A DNA stretch of 64,000 bases. It comes from Pipra filicauda (lineage: Eukaryota; Chordata; Aves; Passeriformes; Pipridae). How positions within the stretch are numbered: the stretch's first letter is position 1; each line of letters begins with the position of its first letter. The notes below the pieces were generated by a model, which saw nothing but the letters and a program-made list of their open reading frames with translations, searched no databases and was not told the DNA's origin. Below are positions 32,637 through 44,945 of the stretch, one piece after another. The stretch is from the NCBI RefSeq assembly GCF_003945595.2, contig NW_024104451.1, positions 504,941 to 568,940 on the forward strand, written 5' to 3'. Both the position numbers and the translations under genes were made by a program.

Positions 32637-35600
32637 AAGGCTGTGGGGGTGCAGGCAGCCCCTGGGACAGTGCTAGGCAGGAACCTGTGCCCCCTCCTGC
32701 TCCGCTCAGCTGTCCCCTCCCCTGAGCAGGAGCACAGAGACACACGGACTGGCACATCCAGTGCACATCAACACTGCCAGTGCTGATGCCAAAGTTAAGA
32801 AGGCAACTGACCTCTGGCATGAGTGGGTTGAGGGACACAGCCCACCCGCCCTACACCAGCTCCGGACCCCACTGGCATGTGCAAGGAGAGTTATGGAGAG
32901 GGAGTCGGCAGATCCCAGGGAGCCTGCCCATCAGGGACTTTGTCATCCTATGTGTCCCCAATCTTCTGCTGTCACCCGAGGACCCCTGGGGTCTTCTCAA
33001 TGGGTTTGTCTCCCGCTTCTTTGCTCCCCCTTCTCTTGGGCGCTTGTGGTGGCTCTGGATTTTTGTCACAGCCTGAGGAATTGTGTCAGCACGTGCCCAG
33101 TGCGTGTGTGTGAGTGTCAGCCCATGTGTACAGGCATGTGCACACAGGGACGGGGGGAGGCAATCCTGTCACCCAGATAACCGGCATCAGCTCTTCCCAG
33201 CACTGCTCCTGGGAGGGACTGGCCTTTGGGAGAGGCCAGGGGAGTGGGGAGAGTGCCTGGGGGCAGGGGGCTGTGGTAGGTTTAAGAGAGGGGCTGAGCT
33301 GGAGGAGGGGTGTGATGGCAGGCGCTGCCCAGCTCGCAGCTGGCCAGGTCCAGGCAGGGCCCCCAGCAGGAGCTGTGCACCAGCAGCAGGATCCATCCCT
33401 GGGAACATCCAGATCAGGGTTGACTCACCTACCTCGTCTATGGCTCCCTTTATCTTCAGCAGTGAGAGGCATACCTAGAAAGAGTGGGGTCCTCCGGCAC
33501 AGCTGAGAGCCTGTGTCCCCCCAGGGACCGGCTGTGCAGGCGCCCGTGGTGGCCCTGGCCTCCTCCATCCTTCCTGACACAGAGCAGCCATGGGCCCGGG
33601 TTTCGCGTGCTCTGTGGGATGTTAGGAGGGGTTCTGCAGAGGGGCCCAGAGGTGGTTTTGGAAACACTTCGTGTCGCCAGACCCAGGAGAGCAGGACAAT
33701 CAATGCTGGGTGCTCAGGTGTCACGTTTGACTTTCTAGAAAGCCAGAGATTGAGGAATTTGTAAACACCACATGTTGAGGTTTATTTGCTTCCTTCTGCT
33801 TTTCCAGGCTGTTTGGCACACCGTCGGAATGCTGTGATCAGGAGGCCAGAGCTTTGCTGATTAAATACAGGAGAACAAGCTGGGGTGTTGCCAGAGCTCC
33901 AGAAGCTGGGGTGCGGAGACCCCCCCCCCGAGTGTGAGCCAAGGGGTTCAGGCGCTGCTCACTGCTGAGGAGGTTTGGGAAGGAATAAACTGACTACTGA
34001 GCTCTGAGCTGGGAGAAAAGTTTTGGCATTTTCCTGTGGAAGCACAAAGTGACACTGCAGCATGCAGAGACTTGGCTGGAGAGAGGCTCTTGGCTAGAGT
34101 CAGGGTGTGTGAGGGATGCTTGGGTTCTCCCAGAGGGGCTCCTGGCTGGGCTCAGGGTGTGTGGGGGGACACTGTGCCCCCCCTGGAGGAGCTTCTGGAT
34201 GGGCTCAGGGAGTATGTGGGTGACGCTCGTTCCCTCCCCCAGAGGGACTCCTGCAGCTTTGGGTCTTTGTGTCTGAATTGCTATGTGACAGAACAGCCCC
34301 TCACTGCTTCATCCCCTTCCAGGTAGGGGGAGTCTCCCAGGCTGGAGGGTTCTCAAGGCCCTACAGGTCCAGGTCATGGGCCAGATGCTCCCTCACCTGT
34401 GGAGCAGGAGACAGCCTGGCTTTGCAAACCAGCATTTGCAAGCAAAAAATGTTATTTTGCTGGTGGCTTTTTCCTGTCTTATTTTCTGCAGGCCAGGTGC
34501 TTTAGCAACAGTGGGGCAAGGAGGACCAGAGGAGTTGCTGAGAGCAGGTGTGGCAGTAGTGTATGTTGTGGCTGTGAATCCTGGTTCTGAGACAGTGTTG
34601 GGGGGATTTGAGACACATCTGCTATAAATTCTTGGTAAATGGGCTTTGGTTGTTTATAACCTCCTTGTCTTGTGAGCAGTCTGTGTCTTGGGTTTGTCTT
34701 GGTCCATGGGTGCTGTCCCTGCCCTTTCCGGAGTGAGCCCAGGACTGTTTCTGATCACTCCTTTCTGTCTGGAGCTGCTCCCATGTCTTGGCTCAGGGCC
34801 TCACCTAATACCTACCTGATCTCCTGGCTTGGGAAGGGCGCTGTCAGGTCTGTAGGCAGATGTTTCATGCCAGCAGCTTGCTCAGGAGCAGCTGTCCTAT
34901 GTCCAAGGAAGGAGACCACAGCAGTGCTCTGTGGTGGGGCAGAGCCTGAGCCCCCAGACATTGGGGTGGAATTGCCTGAGTAGAAGAGGTGGTTCCACAG
35001 GGAGCTCCCGAGGCCCTGGGAGCTGGGGATGGGCACAGGATGCTCACAGGCACCCAGGGCAGCAGCAGTGCCAGGGAACCCTTCTTCCACCAGCCCCAAG
35101 TATGGTCCTCGGCCACATGGCAGCACTAGGAGTCATTCTGCCAGGACTGTGCCCCAGCAGCCAGAGAGGAGAATCTCACCCAGATCCTGCGACAGGCTGG
35201 GAAGCAGGGGTTACATATATTCCCCATGATTTATGGAGCTGTGTGTGTGGTGAGACAGCCACATCCCTCCTACATCCCACACCCTGTCCTCCCACATTCA
35301 GCTCAGCCAGATCTCCTTCGCCCAGTGGTGACCTGTGTTCAGGCTGCTGGGTGCCTACCAGTGCCTGGCATCGGCCTGCCCTGGTCCCCAGGCTGTTATT
35401 CCCACTGGCTTGTGGCTCTGGCAGGGTTTAACCTTGGGGAGTCGGTGCTGCTGATGGGGCTGTGATGCTCATGCAGTCAGCAGTGGAGCTGCGCTGGCCC
35501 CACTCAGATGTCTGCGGGGCACAGAGCCTGGCACAGCTGCCCCCTCTCCTGTCCACTGTGTGCCTCAGAAACAAGGAAATACGTGACCCTGAAGATGTGT

Positions 35601-35894
35601 AAAGCTCAAGGGTGAGCATGTCAGCTATGGTCCCGTTGGAGGATTTGTGACATTGGCAGCCCGCAGTGACAGCCTTCCCATGGGAGCTGCTCTGGCTGCA
35701 GCAGGTGGGTGGCTGTACCCTAGTTCCCAAACTGGAGCAGGGTGCTGGCTGGGGCCACCTGGGTACCCTACAGCTTGGGAGCATGAGGTTGCCATGCTGG
35801 GACTGGGGACCAGTACTCGTCCCAGAGTGGGATGTTCCCAAAGTACAAAGGAGTCCACAGTGTGCAAAGGCTGCTGGTGTCCCTGGATATATTT
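32637..35894. other. Unique GC-rich DNA with one tandem repeat
   Basis: Apart from the 51-53 bp repeat at 34083 nothing is recognised. Open frames reach about 196 codons without family resemblance. Confidence 0.5.
34083..34257. repeat. 51-53 bp tandem repeat, three copies
   Basis: GGCTCTTGGCTAGAGTCAGG, GGCTCCTGGCTGGGCTCAGG and GCTTCTGGATGGGCTCAGGG begin successive units near 34084, 34136 and 34189. A partial fourth (AGAGGGACTCCTGC) follows. Confidence 0.75.
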
Positions 35895-36162
35895 TAGGAC
35901 AAGAGGAAATGGCCTGGAGTTGTGCCAGGGGAGGTTTATGTTGGATATTAGGGAAAATTTCTTCACTGAAAGGGTTGTCATTGGGACAGGCTGCCCAAGA
36001 GAGTGGTAGAATCACCATCCCTGGAGGTGTTCAAAAGATGTGTGGATGTTGCACTTGGGGACATGGTTTAGTGGTGGACCTGGCAGTGCTGGATTAATGG
36101 TTGGACTCGATGACCTCACAGGGCTTTTCCAACTCTAATGATTTTATGATTTTGTGATTCTG
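35895..36162 (+). mobile_element. CR1 fragment with 3' end
   Basis: AGGACAAGAGGAAATGGCCT, TTGGATATTAGGGAAAATTT, GGAGGTGTTCAAAAGATGTG, ATGGTTGGACTCGATGACCT and the tail ATGATTTTATGATTTTGTGA. Well preserved. Confidence 0.9.
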
Positions 36163-36590
36163 TCCCCTCTCCAGCTCACTCTCCCACTGTAGGTAGCTCA
36201 CAGATCCTTTTCAGCTGCAGAACCTCATCCTCCCAAATTTGATCTCAGTTCTGCTTCACCATGAACTGCAGACACACAACACTATCCAGTGTTGGTGGAC
36301 CCCACAGCTGCATGTTGGGATCAGCATTCCAGTAGACATTTTTTCCTGTTTCTTGCTATATAACAGACTGAAGAAGAATTTTCTGGAGTCCTGGGCTGAG
36401 AGGTGAATTACTCAACCGGACAGAGGCAGGGAGGGAGCTGAGAAGCTGCACACTTGGCTGCAGCCCTGCAGAGCCTGTCAGGGTGTGCTACTGTGCCTCA
36501 GTTTCCCCCTCTGTGATGAGGGGACGGCTGCTTGCATGGGGCATTGCTGCCACATGGGCACCCAGAGGAGGGGCTGAGCTGAGCAGAGTA
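36163..36590. other. Unique DNA between two CR1 copies
   Basis: Nothing recognised. Confidence 0.5.
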
Positions 36591-36766
36591 GATCACAGGG
36601 TGGTTTGGATGGGAAGGGATATTAAAGACCATGCAGTTCCACCACCCTGCTCTGGGCTGGGACACCTCCTACCTTGAAGCAGACCAGATTGCTTCAAGTC
36701 CCATCCTACCTGGCCCTTGAACACTTCCAAGGATAGGGCAGCCACAGCTTCTCTGGGCAAGTTGTT
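36591..36766 (-). mobile_element. CR1 fragment
   Basis: GATCACAGGGTGGTTTGGAT, CCAGATTGCTTCAAGTCCCA and GCAGCCACAGCTTCTCTGGG mark a minus-strand CR1 3' UTR. The start has diverged from AGAATCACAGAAT. Confidence 0.85.
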
Positions 36767-36947
36767 TTAGAGTAAATGGGTGATTTTAGCACCCAAAGTC
36801 CTCAGTGAAGGCCTCTGAACCACACTGGAAAATGCATTTATTTTCCTGCATCCCCATTCCAAATGGGACACAGCTGGTGTGGGAGCAGAGGGGAGCGCCA
36901 GCTCTGCTCCTGCTGCAGTAACCCTGTCCCAGGGCTGAGGCTTGCTC

Positions 36948-36990
36948 CAGGGGACACAGAGGGGCTCCAGGGGACACACAGGGGCTGCCA
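36948..36990. repeat. Two-copy 20-bp duplication
   Basis: CCAGGGGACACAGAGGGGCT is followed directly by CCAGGGGACACACAGGGGCT. Confidence 0.75.
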
Positions 36991-38885
36991 TGGTTTTGGA
37001 TGGCAGCTGTGGACAGTGGCTGCTGCACATGGGTGTGCTTCAGATTGGGAAATGGTAAGAATGTGTTTAAACTGCTAAAAGGTGGCCTAAAACTGCAAAA
37101 AGAAAGGAGAGCCCACAGCTCCCTCGGAAGGACCTCAGATATCTGGAACCTGTTTGCTGCAGTCAGGGTCTGATGTCCTTCTTAGTTGGGTTTTACTTTG
37201 CAAATAGTCAGGATTTCATGTTTCATCCCTCTGCTTTGGTGAGGAACTTGGAGGGCTCAGCACTACCACCCATGGCCCAGCTACCTGAGCAAAGGGCTGT
37301 CCTGCCACCCCTACACAGCTCACCCTTTCCTTTCCCCTCATAGTATCCTCCGGGGCTCTCCTGTGTTGCACCAGACCAGTAACCTTGTGGGGAAAAAAAC
37401 AGCAAAACAGAACATTCTGTGATTCTGTGGAACAGTGGCAGCTGACTGGAAACCTTCCAGTCCAAAAGGAGCTTTTCCACTGCACCTGGTTGATGTGGGG
37501 CCCCTTGGAGGAACAGGAACTGATTATCCCGGAATCTGCCTCTGTGTGCAGGGGGACCAGAACAAAACATATCCTTCTACCAAGAGCACCTGTGTCTGTA
37601 TGAGGTGGGTCCAGGTCCACTCCAAAAGTCCAGCCAGCTCCATGGCAGGTTTTTGCCAGGCTTATCCAATTGAGGTATAGCCACCTCCAGAAAAAACACC
37701 ATTAAGAGACGGTGAGAATTTAGGCAGATGGACTGTGTGTCTCCAGACCTGTGGGCAGGTGATGGGGAAGAGCCTCTGGTCTCTTCACATGCTGCTGTGT
37801 TTAAAAATTTAGCAGCTCTAATTTTAGGCACAGTAGGTGAGTCCAACTGAATTCCAGTCCTGAGAAAACAGCAGGACCTTGGCTGGACTTTGGAGATCCC
37901 ACACCCCTGGGGATCCCCTGGAATACTCAGGTTGGAAAAGTCCAAGAGGTCAGAGGCTGAAAACAGGAGTGATGTGGGTCCCCAGCCAGCCCCAGTGGCA
38001 AACATGGCCAGGTTCCCTGGATGGATCTGCATCCCTTGGCATGGGGGTTTCCCTGCAGCCAGGGTCTTTCCCAACAGCCGGATGCCAAGAGTGCTGCATG
38101 CAGGGCATACCTTATGGACCCAGGGAGTGGGATCCTGGCATATGAGCTCCAAAAGGATTTAGGGGGGAAGGTAAGGAAGCATTAAATGCAGGATCCCAGC
38201 GAGGCCAATCCTAAGGGAGCACAGTCAGCCTTGCAAATCCCGAGGATGCCTGGCTTGTTTGAAAGAAAGGGGATGCATTCCTGGGTAAACACAAGGGTGA
38301 AGAAGAAAGAGCTCAGCTAAAGGACACCAGAAGTGGTGCAGTGTTTGGGGATGTTTAGGCTGGAAACTCACGTTTTGATTTTTTAGATCCTCTGGGGAAC
38401 TCGCCTGCCAAACTGTGCAAGTGAAAATCCATTTTTTTTAAAGTCAAAATGCTTTCTCTCAGTACTTCCCTCCAGGATGCCTCAGCAGCAGTGTCAGAGT
38501 TCCTTCCATTTAATCTAATTTTATGATACTTATAAAATCCCATCAAAGCTGGAACTGGAAGCAGTCTGTCTGTCTGTGAGGACAACAGGGCTCATAATCT
38601 TCCTCTCATTCTTCTCTAGTTTTACTTTCTCTTCAAGTATTTCTGCCCCAGTCCCTGCTATGGTCTCCACCCCACCTCCTCCGTGGTTGTCCCCTCTCCA
38701 TCCCAGAGCACATAGATGATTCCCAGCACATCTCCTGCCTCCCCAGCCCTGCCATGTGCAGCAGGAAGAGCAGAGGAACCACCATGACCTGCCAGTTTTG
38801 CCTGTCTGGTGTCTCCTGGCCCAACCATCCTTTGCATTTATCAGGCGTCTAGAATAGGAGCCATGTCAATGCAACTCTTCCTCCC

Positions 38886-38960
38886 AGGAGTGTTCAGAGG
38901 ATTAATTAGTTAATGTTTGCATGGTGCTTTCAGGATAAGTGCCAAGCATGATGACAGTAG
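38886..38960 (+). repeat. Possible ancient interspersed repeat
   Basis: GGATTAATTAGTTAATGTTT followed by GTGCTTTCAGGATAAGTGCC recalls an old vertebrate repeat motif (attagttaatgtttgtaaagcgcttt). The family is uncertain. Confidence 0.3.
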
Positions 38961-39116
38961 GAGCAGAACTGGATTCCTTCATCCCATCTCCTTCCTTTCC
39001 TCACATGGGCTGATGCTGGCAGTGAGTGTGTCCATTCTGTGCCAGGTCATCTCTGAGGGGGAGGGGACAGCATGGGAGAGAAATCACTAATGGGGAGAAA
39101 ATCAAAAACAGAACTG

Positions 39117-39540
39117 CAGAATCGTGAGACTGGGAGGGACCTTAAAGCTCATCTCATTCCAGCCCCCTGTCATGGGCAGGGACACATTCCGCTAAACCAG
39201 GTTGCTCTAAGTCCCGTTCAACCTGGCCTTGGACACTTCCAGGGATGGGGCAGCCACAGCTTCTCTGGCCAACCTGTGCCAGGGCTTCACCACCCTCACA
39301 TTGTGATATTTCTTCCCAGTATCCCATCTCACCCTGCCCTCTGGCAGTGGGAAGCCATTCCCCCCGTCCTGTCAATCCAGGCCTTGTCCAAAGTCTCTCT
39401 CCAGCTCTCTTGCAGCCCCTTTGGGCACTGCAAGGGGCTCTGAGCCTTCTGTCCTCCCTGAAGCCTTCTGTCCTCCAGGCTGAACAACCCCAGCTCTCTC
39501 AGCCTTTCCTAATGGGAGAGGTGTTCCATCCCTCTAATCT
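39117..39540 (-). mobile_element. CR1 fragment, about 420 bp
   Basis: Runs from CAGAATCGTGAGACTGGGAG through CGCTAAACCAGGTTGCTCTA, TTGTGATATTTCTTCCCAGT and GGCTGAACAACCCCAGCTCT to AATGGGAGAGGTGTTCCATC. It is very close in wording to the copy at 51,003. Confidence 0.95.
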
Positions 39541-40112
39541 AATGTTTCACCCACAGGACCTTCTTTTCTTCTTTATTCCAGACTATGCAAAAGAAAAAAG
39601 AAACTCCAGTTGTTCCACCAAATTTCTTTCTGTCATCCATGCCAGCTGCCCCAAGGGCAGCTGGTTCTGGGGGAGTTCCCAGCAGCTCTCCTTGTCCTGG
39701 AGCACTACAAGGGAAGCTGAGGCAGAGGTTCCCTGTCTGAGCAGGACAAGTTCAGCATGTTGGACAGCATGGCTAGAATTTCCAGCTGGAGAATTCCCAC
39801 CAGCTGTACCCCAGCCCCGCCTCCATCTCCTTGTACATCAAGTCACTGCACTCAGCTGTGCCTGGGCTGGGGAGTACGTGTTGTAACTGGTGATGTTAAT
39901 TAAGAGGTTACGGGACTGATGGAGATTTATTTTCAGGCTGCCTGCTAGGAACTGGTTATACACAACTGGGAAATGGAAAATTGACCTCCTGCTCCTTTCC
40001 TGTCTTCTCCACAGCAACAGTTAATTATTGTGGCAGGTGGTGGGAGCCACGGGATGGGCTCCTCTAGTGGCACTCCCCTGAACAGGCCTGGGAGCAGCTC
40101 TACAGCCTGGCT

Positions 40113-40207
40113 CTGGAGCCTGGTCCTCACCGCCCTCCATCCATCCCAGACTCTGATCCACTGGAGCCTGGTCTTCATCTCTTACCATCCTGGATCCTGA
40201 TCCAGGC
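40113..40207. repeat. Two-copy 48-bp duplication
   Basis: CTGGAGCCTGGTCCTCACCG at 40113 and CTGGAGCCTGGTCTTCATCT at 40161 open two units that both end in a CTGATCCA-type sequence. Confidence 0.65.
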
Positions 40208-42476
40208 AATCTGCCCCTTCCTTGTCTTTTCCCAACTCCCAACCGGTGCAGCCTCAGGGAGGGAGAGGCTGATCATGGATGTGGAGATCTTTAAGCCTGG
40301 AAAGTGATGGGATGTGGTCAGCAGCGGGGAGTGGTGGGCAGGCAGATTGGTCAGCTCTGAGCTCAACTCTGGACTCAGGGTGTGTGACACTATATCCCTG
40401 GGAACTCCTTGCACAGCAGGAACCACAGGAGCTGGCACTGGGCACAGTTCAACGGACAGGAGGTCCATCCCTTTCTCCATAGCTGATCTGCCTCCTCCTG
40501 TGCCTCAGTTTCCCCTGAGTAAGGGTGATAGTTTGAACAAGAGTGATGGTTTCTGTACTTACCAGGGTTCATCCATGTACTGCAGCAGTCTCCAGAACCA
40601 GTGGCTCCAGTGGGTACAGAATGCTCTGGTTTTCCACACTTGTGCAACATGAAGTAGTCCCTGATGTGTTTTCCTCCATCTGGCCATGTGCACAGCCTTG
40701 TTCTCCATCCCTTCACTGTGCAGCAGCCTGGAGCCACTGGCTCCTGCCTGCCTGGATCCAACTGGACTGTGCTGGGCCACCCTGAGGAACTCCCCTGGGC
40801 TGGGTGGGCTGGGAGTCTCTGGACTATGACCCCCCCATTCTCTGTTTGCAAGGAGACAGATGATGCCAGAGGGGTCCAGGCTCGGGGAGAAGCTGCAGCT
40901 GCCTGGAAAAGCACAGAAAGGCTCTCCAGCCTGCCTGGCTCCGTGCAGGCTCCAGGCTCCATCTGTGCCCTGCCTCAGCCAGCAGCAGAGAGGGGGAGAA
41001 CAGGCAGCACTTCATTTTTGGGTACTTTTAACCCTTGAGTTCCAGGTGACCTGCAAACACAGCCCACAGCCCCTCCACAGCCTCCTGGGTAGTGCCAAAG
41101 CCCAGCACAGCAGTCGCCCATAATGCTTTTATAATCTCTTTCCTGGACATGACTATTCCCCCAGGAAAGGGAGGGGGAGGCATGATTAATTTTCATTAGC
41201 CTTGTAAGTATAAGCTTGCTTCTGCTAGTCTTGCCCTGTAATTGGGGTGCCTGCAGAAAGAAGCTGGGATTTGCTGGTGACTCATGGGAATCTGGGCCAG
41301 CCTGGACATCCCACCCTGGGCAGGAAAAGGGAAGAGGCTGGGGCCTTTCAGAGAGACAGAGCTTCCCTTGATCCAGAGCGGAAAGGAGCAAGGAACAGTG
41401 GTACTCTGAGGGCAGAGGGCAAAGACCCCTGGGAAGAGGAAAAAGCCCAGCCAGGGAGAGGGAAAGGCCACCAAAAGGAAGTGTAGGCTGACATTATTCA
41501 AAGGAAAATGAAAGCAAACCTTTTGGCCCAATAGCTGGATGTTGATGTATAGATGTAGGATCATCTAAGTAGGAGTTCAGTGACATGGAGATGAGATAGG
41601 AAAGGGGCATCTGGGCATTTGCTTTGAATCTGAGGCTGAGTGACCTACATCAACCAGTGCCTAGGCACACAGCTGTGTCCAGACTACCAGGGAAATACCT
41701 GCACCATAAACAGGCCTCTACAGCTGAGGACACCTCTGTGAGAGGGGCGACATGGGCTGGGATCTGAGAAGCACAGCCTGCCCCAACACAGAGAACAGCT
41801 GCTTTGGTGACTCTGTTCCCTAACATGAGGACAAAGCATCCAGAAAGGAATCAAGGAGGAATCATTTTCCACAGGCAAAATTCACCTGTGAAACTCACTG
41901 CTCTGAGATATCAGAATCACAAAGCTAAGGAAGTTTCAAAGGAAAAATTAAAAAGGCTGAAAGGGATGTGGATAAGGAGGATGTCCTTGCCCACAAGAGG
42001 GGAAAGCCAGTCTTTGGGTCCTCTGGAAAACACAATGTCCAGGATGCCACCAGCCTGGGGCACCTCCAGGAATGCCTCCATCTCAGCATCAAGGGTCTTC
42101 CCTGATGGGTGTGGGCCAAGGCAGGACCTGTGCTATGCGCTGCACATGTGCCCAGTCCTACAGCCTCCACAGGAGGAGCCTCCTGCTGAAGAACTAACAC
42201 AGAGCCCTGTCAGGGAACGGTGCTTTCCCAACCCAGCAGATGCAGCAAAAACCCTTCTTGAAAGAGCTGTTTGCTAAGGAAAAAACAATTGGCACACTAA
42301 TTAAAAGTGACTGATTAAAGGACTGAAAAGGAATTACTCATCGTAATCATTAAATGCGGCATCTGCAGAGCTCTCCTTGCTATCGGAGCACCAGCATCCT
42401 CCGCTCCACAGCGGCAACACGGCTGCTCAGCACTCAGAGGAGCATGGAGCAGCCCTGACTGGCACAGCAAGGCCTC

Positions 42477-42548
42477 CCCTCCAGCACAGCCCTGCAGCCA
42501 CCAGCACAACCCTGTGGCCACCAGCACAACCCCATGGCCACCAGCCCT
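42477..42548. repeat. 20-bp minisatellite, about three and a half copies
   Basis: CCACCAGCACAACCCTGTGG and CCACCAGCACAACCCCATGG are flanked by partial copies. Simple tandem duplication. Confidence 0.85.
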
Positions 42549-43561
42549 GCTCATCCCAAGGAGTTGCTACGAATTGATCCACTGCAAGGCAGTGACAGTC
42601 AGTGTGACAGTAGGCAGAGCAGAGCAACACAGCAACACAACACAGCTCAGCACCACTCAGTGCGGTCTGCCCTTACCTGGGTCTGCCACAGACGGCTTCT
42701 CCAGGTGCTTCATCCTTTCCATCCCTTGCCAAGAGGCAGCCGTGATCAGCACAGAGCAGGGACCTGCCCCAGGGAGGTCCAAGTGTTTCTGCCTCCGTGG
42801 TACCCTGTGGGTGATGTGAGTTATCCCGGGTGACATTCCAGGAGCTTTGTAGCACAGAGGGTTGCCGGAGCCAGGGAAGGGACAAGGCCAAGGGCTTCTC
42901 AGCGGGACAACACAAGCGTGGGACTTTCTGACAAGTGGTAGTGTGGGAGACCTGGTTTAGGGAATTTTTACTGAGATTTTGGGTGGCCATGTCAGGTTGT
43001 GCACAGCCCCAGTGAGAGATGTTGTTCTTTGTCTGCTCAGGCTGACAAGGGATAGTCAGTGTTAGGGAGGGGGAGCAAGGAGCAGTGGCATGGACAGACC
43101 CTTCAGGTGTTCCTGACACTGGGGAGCAGGTTGGCTCTCAGTGTGGTCAGGACATGGCACTTTGCAGCCCACCCTGCTCCAGGCCCCAGGCAGGAGCAGA
43201 ATCACGGGTTCCCTGGGTGAGGAGAGCAGCAAGAACAGCCTGTGCTGAGCCGCAGGCTGGGGACAGGCTGGGCAGCACCAGAGGTGGCTCCGAGCCAGTG
43301 CTTCTGGCCTTCTCTTTACTCCACAGCCACATTCCAGCTCTGGCTGGCTAACCCACCTCTGCAATCCAACCCTATGTGCTCTGGCTTTGCTAATCAGCCA
43401 AGGGTTAGAATAAGAGCCGGCAGAGATAGTGAGAATCAGCCCATCCCTGTTAAGTCCATATATTCCCAAGCAGAATGTAAGTGCAACTGTAGGACTGGAA
43501 ATATGCTTTTCTTTGGCTTTGGGTCAACGTACCTCCATCCTTTTCCACAGTCACTCATATT

Positions 43562-43780
43562 AGATTGGATATTAGGGAAAATTTCTTCGCAGAAAGGGTG
43601 GTCAGGCACTGGAACAGGCTGCCCAGAGTAGTGGTGGAGTCACCATCCCTGGAAGTGTTCAAAAAACATATGGACATGGCACCCGTGGGCACGGTTTAGG
43701 GGCTTGGCAGTGCTGGGTTAATGGTTGAACTTGATGATCTTAAAGGGCTTTTCCAACTTTAATGATTGCATGATTCTGTG
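43562..43780 (+). mobile_element. CR1 fragment with 3' end
   Basis: GATTGGATATTAGGGAAAAT, GGCACTGGAACAGGCTGCCC, GGAAGTGTTCAAAAAACATA and GATGATCTTAAAGGGCTTTT precede the tail ATGATTGCATGATTCTGTGG. Confidence 0.9.
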
Positions 43781-44428
43781 GACATCTACCCAGATACCGA
43801 GCTGACAGAAATGGACCCTCTTTTCTAGTAAGACACTGTCGGTGCCACACACAGGCCCTGCTTCTACTGCCATGTCCTGCACTGACCAAGGCAGGGTCTC
43901 ACTTTAACCATCATTCTGTACAGATGTGTCCAACTGTTGAGCCACCATGTTCCTCATGTCCATCTTGGGGTTCCTCTTAGTTGACAGTGATGTGGCATTT
44001 GGGTCAGTCTTTACATCTTTGGGAGTCATGATGGACTCAGCCTCTTGCTGACTCCAGCTTCCATAAATCTTAGGCACGACAAGTGCACATTGTCCTTGTG
44101 TTCAGGGCACCTTCCTGTCAGGTGAACAGGAAGAGGAACAGCCCCTGCTGTGTGCTGTAACCTCGTTTCCCTGCTCCCGTGACCCAAACAACTCCTCTGC
44201 TGACAAGGCATCTCTCCAGGAACCTTCTGGGCTCCAAGAGAGGAGCGCCTTCCTCACAGCTCAGCAGGACTGGATCCTTCACTTTCCATTGTTGAGCTGC
44301 AGCCATCTCTAAGGTGGCAATAGCAAGGATCAGGAATGCCACATCAGTCATTTCAAGGTCTTCTCCAGCCACACCTCAAGGCCAACAGAATCACACAGGC
44401 TACAGCAGAGCAGGCTGTGGCCCTCCTC

Positions 44429-44496
44429 TCCTAGACTCGGAGGGGCAATAATCACGAGCTCCCATCCTAGGCTTGGAGGGGCAATAATCACGAGCT
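44429..44496. repeat. 36-bp direct duplication
   Basis: TCCTAGACTCGGAGGGGCAA at 44429 and TCCTAGGCTTGGAGGGGCAA at 44465 each continue into TAATCACGAGCT. The two copies differ at two bases over 32 bases. Confidence 0.9.
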
Positions 44497-44937
44497 GATT
44501 CTCCAGTGAGGCTTTGCTGCAGAGTGTCTGAGACCCCAGTTCACCAAAACTGTCTTGAATCACATGGGGAAGGGTCATCAGTTTACCAGCAGGACAACCC
44601 TGAGCAAGCAACAACATGGGAGTGGGCATACCACCCTGGATGGACCCTTGGCTGCTTCCTCCATCATTCTGTGCCTTCATTGCCTGGAAACTCAGGGATC
44701 CCAGCTCCCTCCTGCTCCCCACCATTCCCTTGCTCTGCAGTCCACTTGCCTGAGCTTACAGCACCTCTCATGGCCTTCCATGCATTGCCTTCAATCCCAC
44801 CCTGTCATACAGCAGCCATGAGCGTCCCACCCATGAGAATGGGAAGAAGAGGGAGATGCTGGAGGGAGAAAGAGGGATGATGGAGGTGAATGGCTGGTCA
44901 GTAACATAACGTAGTTGTGCTGGTGGCACAATTGTTC

Positions 44938-44945
44938 ATTTGCAT
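44938..44945 (+). promoter_or_regulatory. Octamer motif ATTTGCAT
   Basis: A perfect POU-factor octamer lies in an AT-rich, repeat-free stretch that also contains ATTAATTAAAAGCAATTA homeodomain-type sites. Short motifs are common by chance. Confidence 0.25.

Larger units (their letters stand above)
36767..39116. other. Unique DNA, no gene recognised
   Basis: A two-copy ATTCTGTGATTCTGTGG at about 37413-37430 looks like a CR1 tail without any adjoining CR1 body, so it is not called. Open frames up to 191 codons lack resemblance. Confidence 0.5.
39541..43561. other. Unique DNA with small duplications
   Basis: AT-richer patches at 41120-41230 (GGCATGATTAATTTTCATTA) and 42280-42360 (CACACTAATTAAAAGTGACT) are repeat-free. 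No coding exon recognised. Confidence 0.5.

Noticed and set aside
37413..37430. CR1-like tail ATTCTGTGATTCTGTGG
   Set aside because: No CR1 body adjoins it on either side, and the motif alone is too short to call.
41800..41965. Possible old LINE fragment (TGAAACTCACTGCTCTGAGA and neighbours)
   Set aside because: It faintly recalls a CR1-type 3' region, but no diagnostic block or tail is present.
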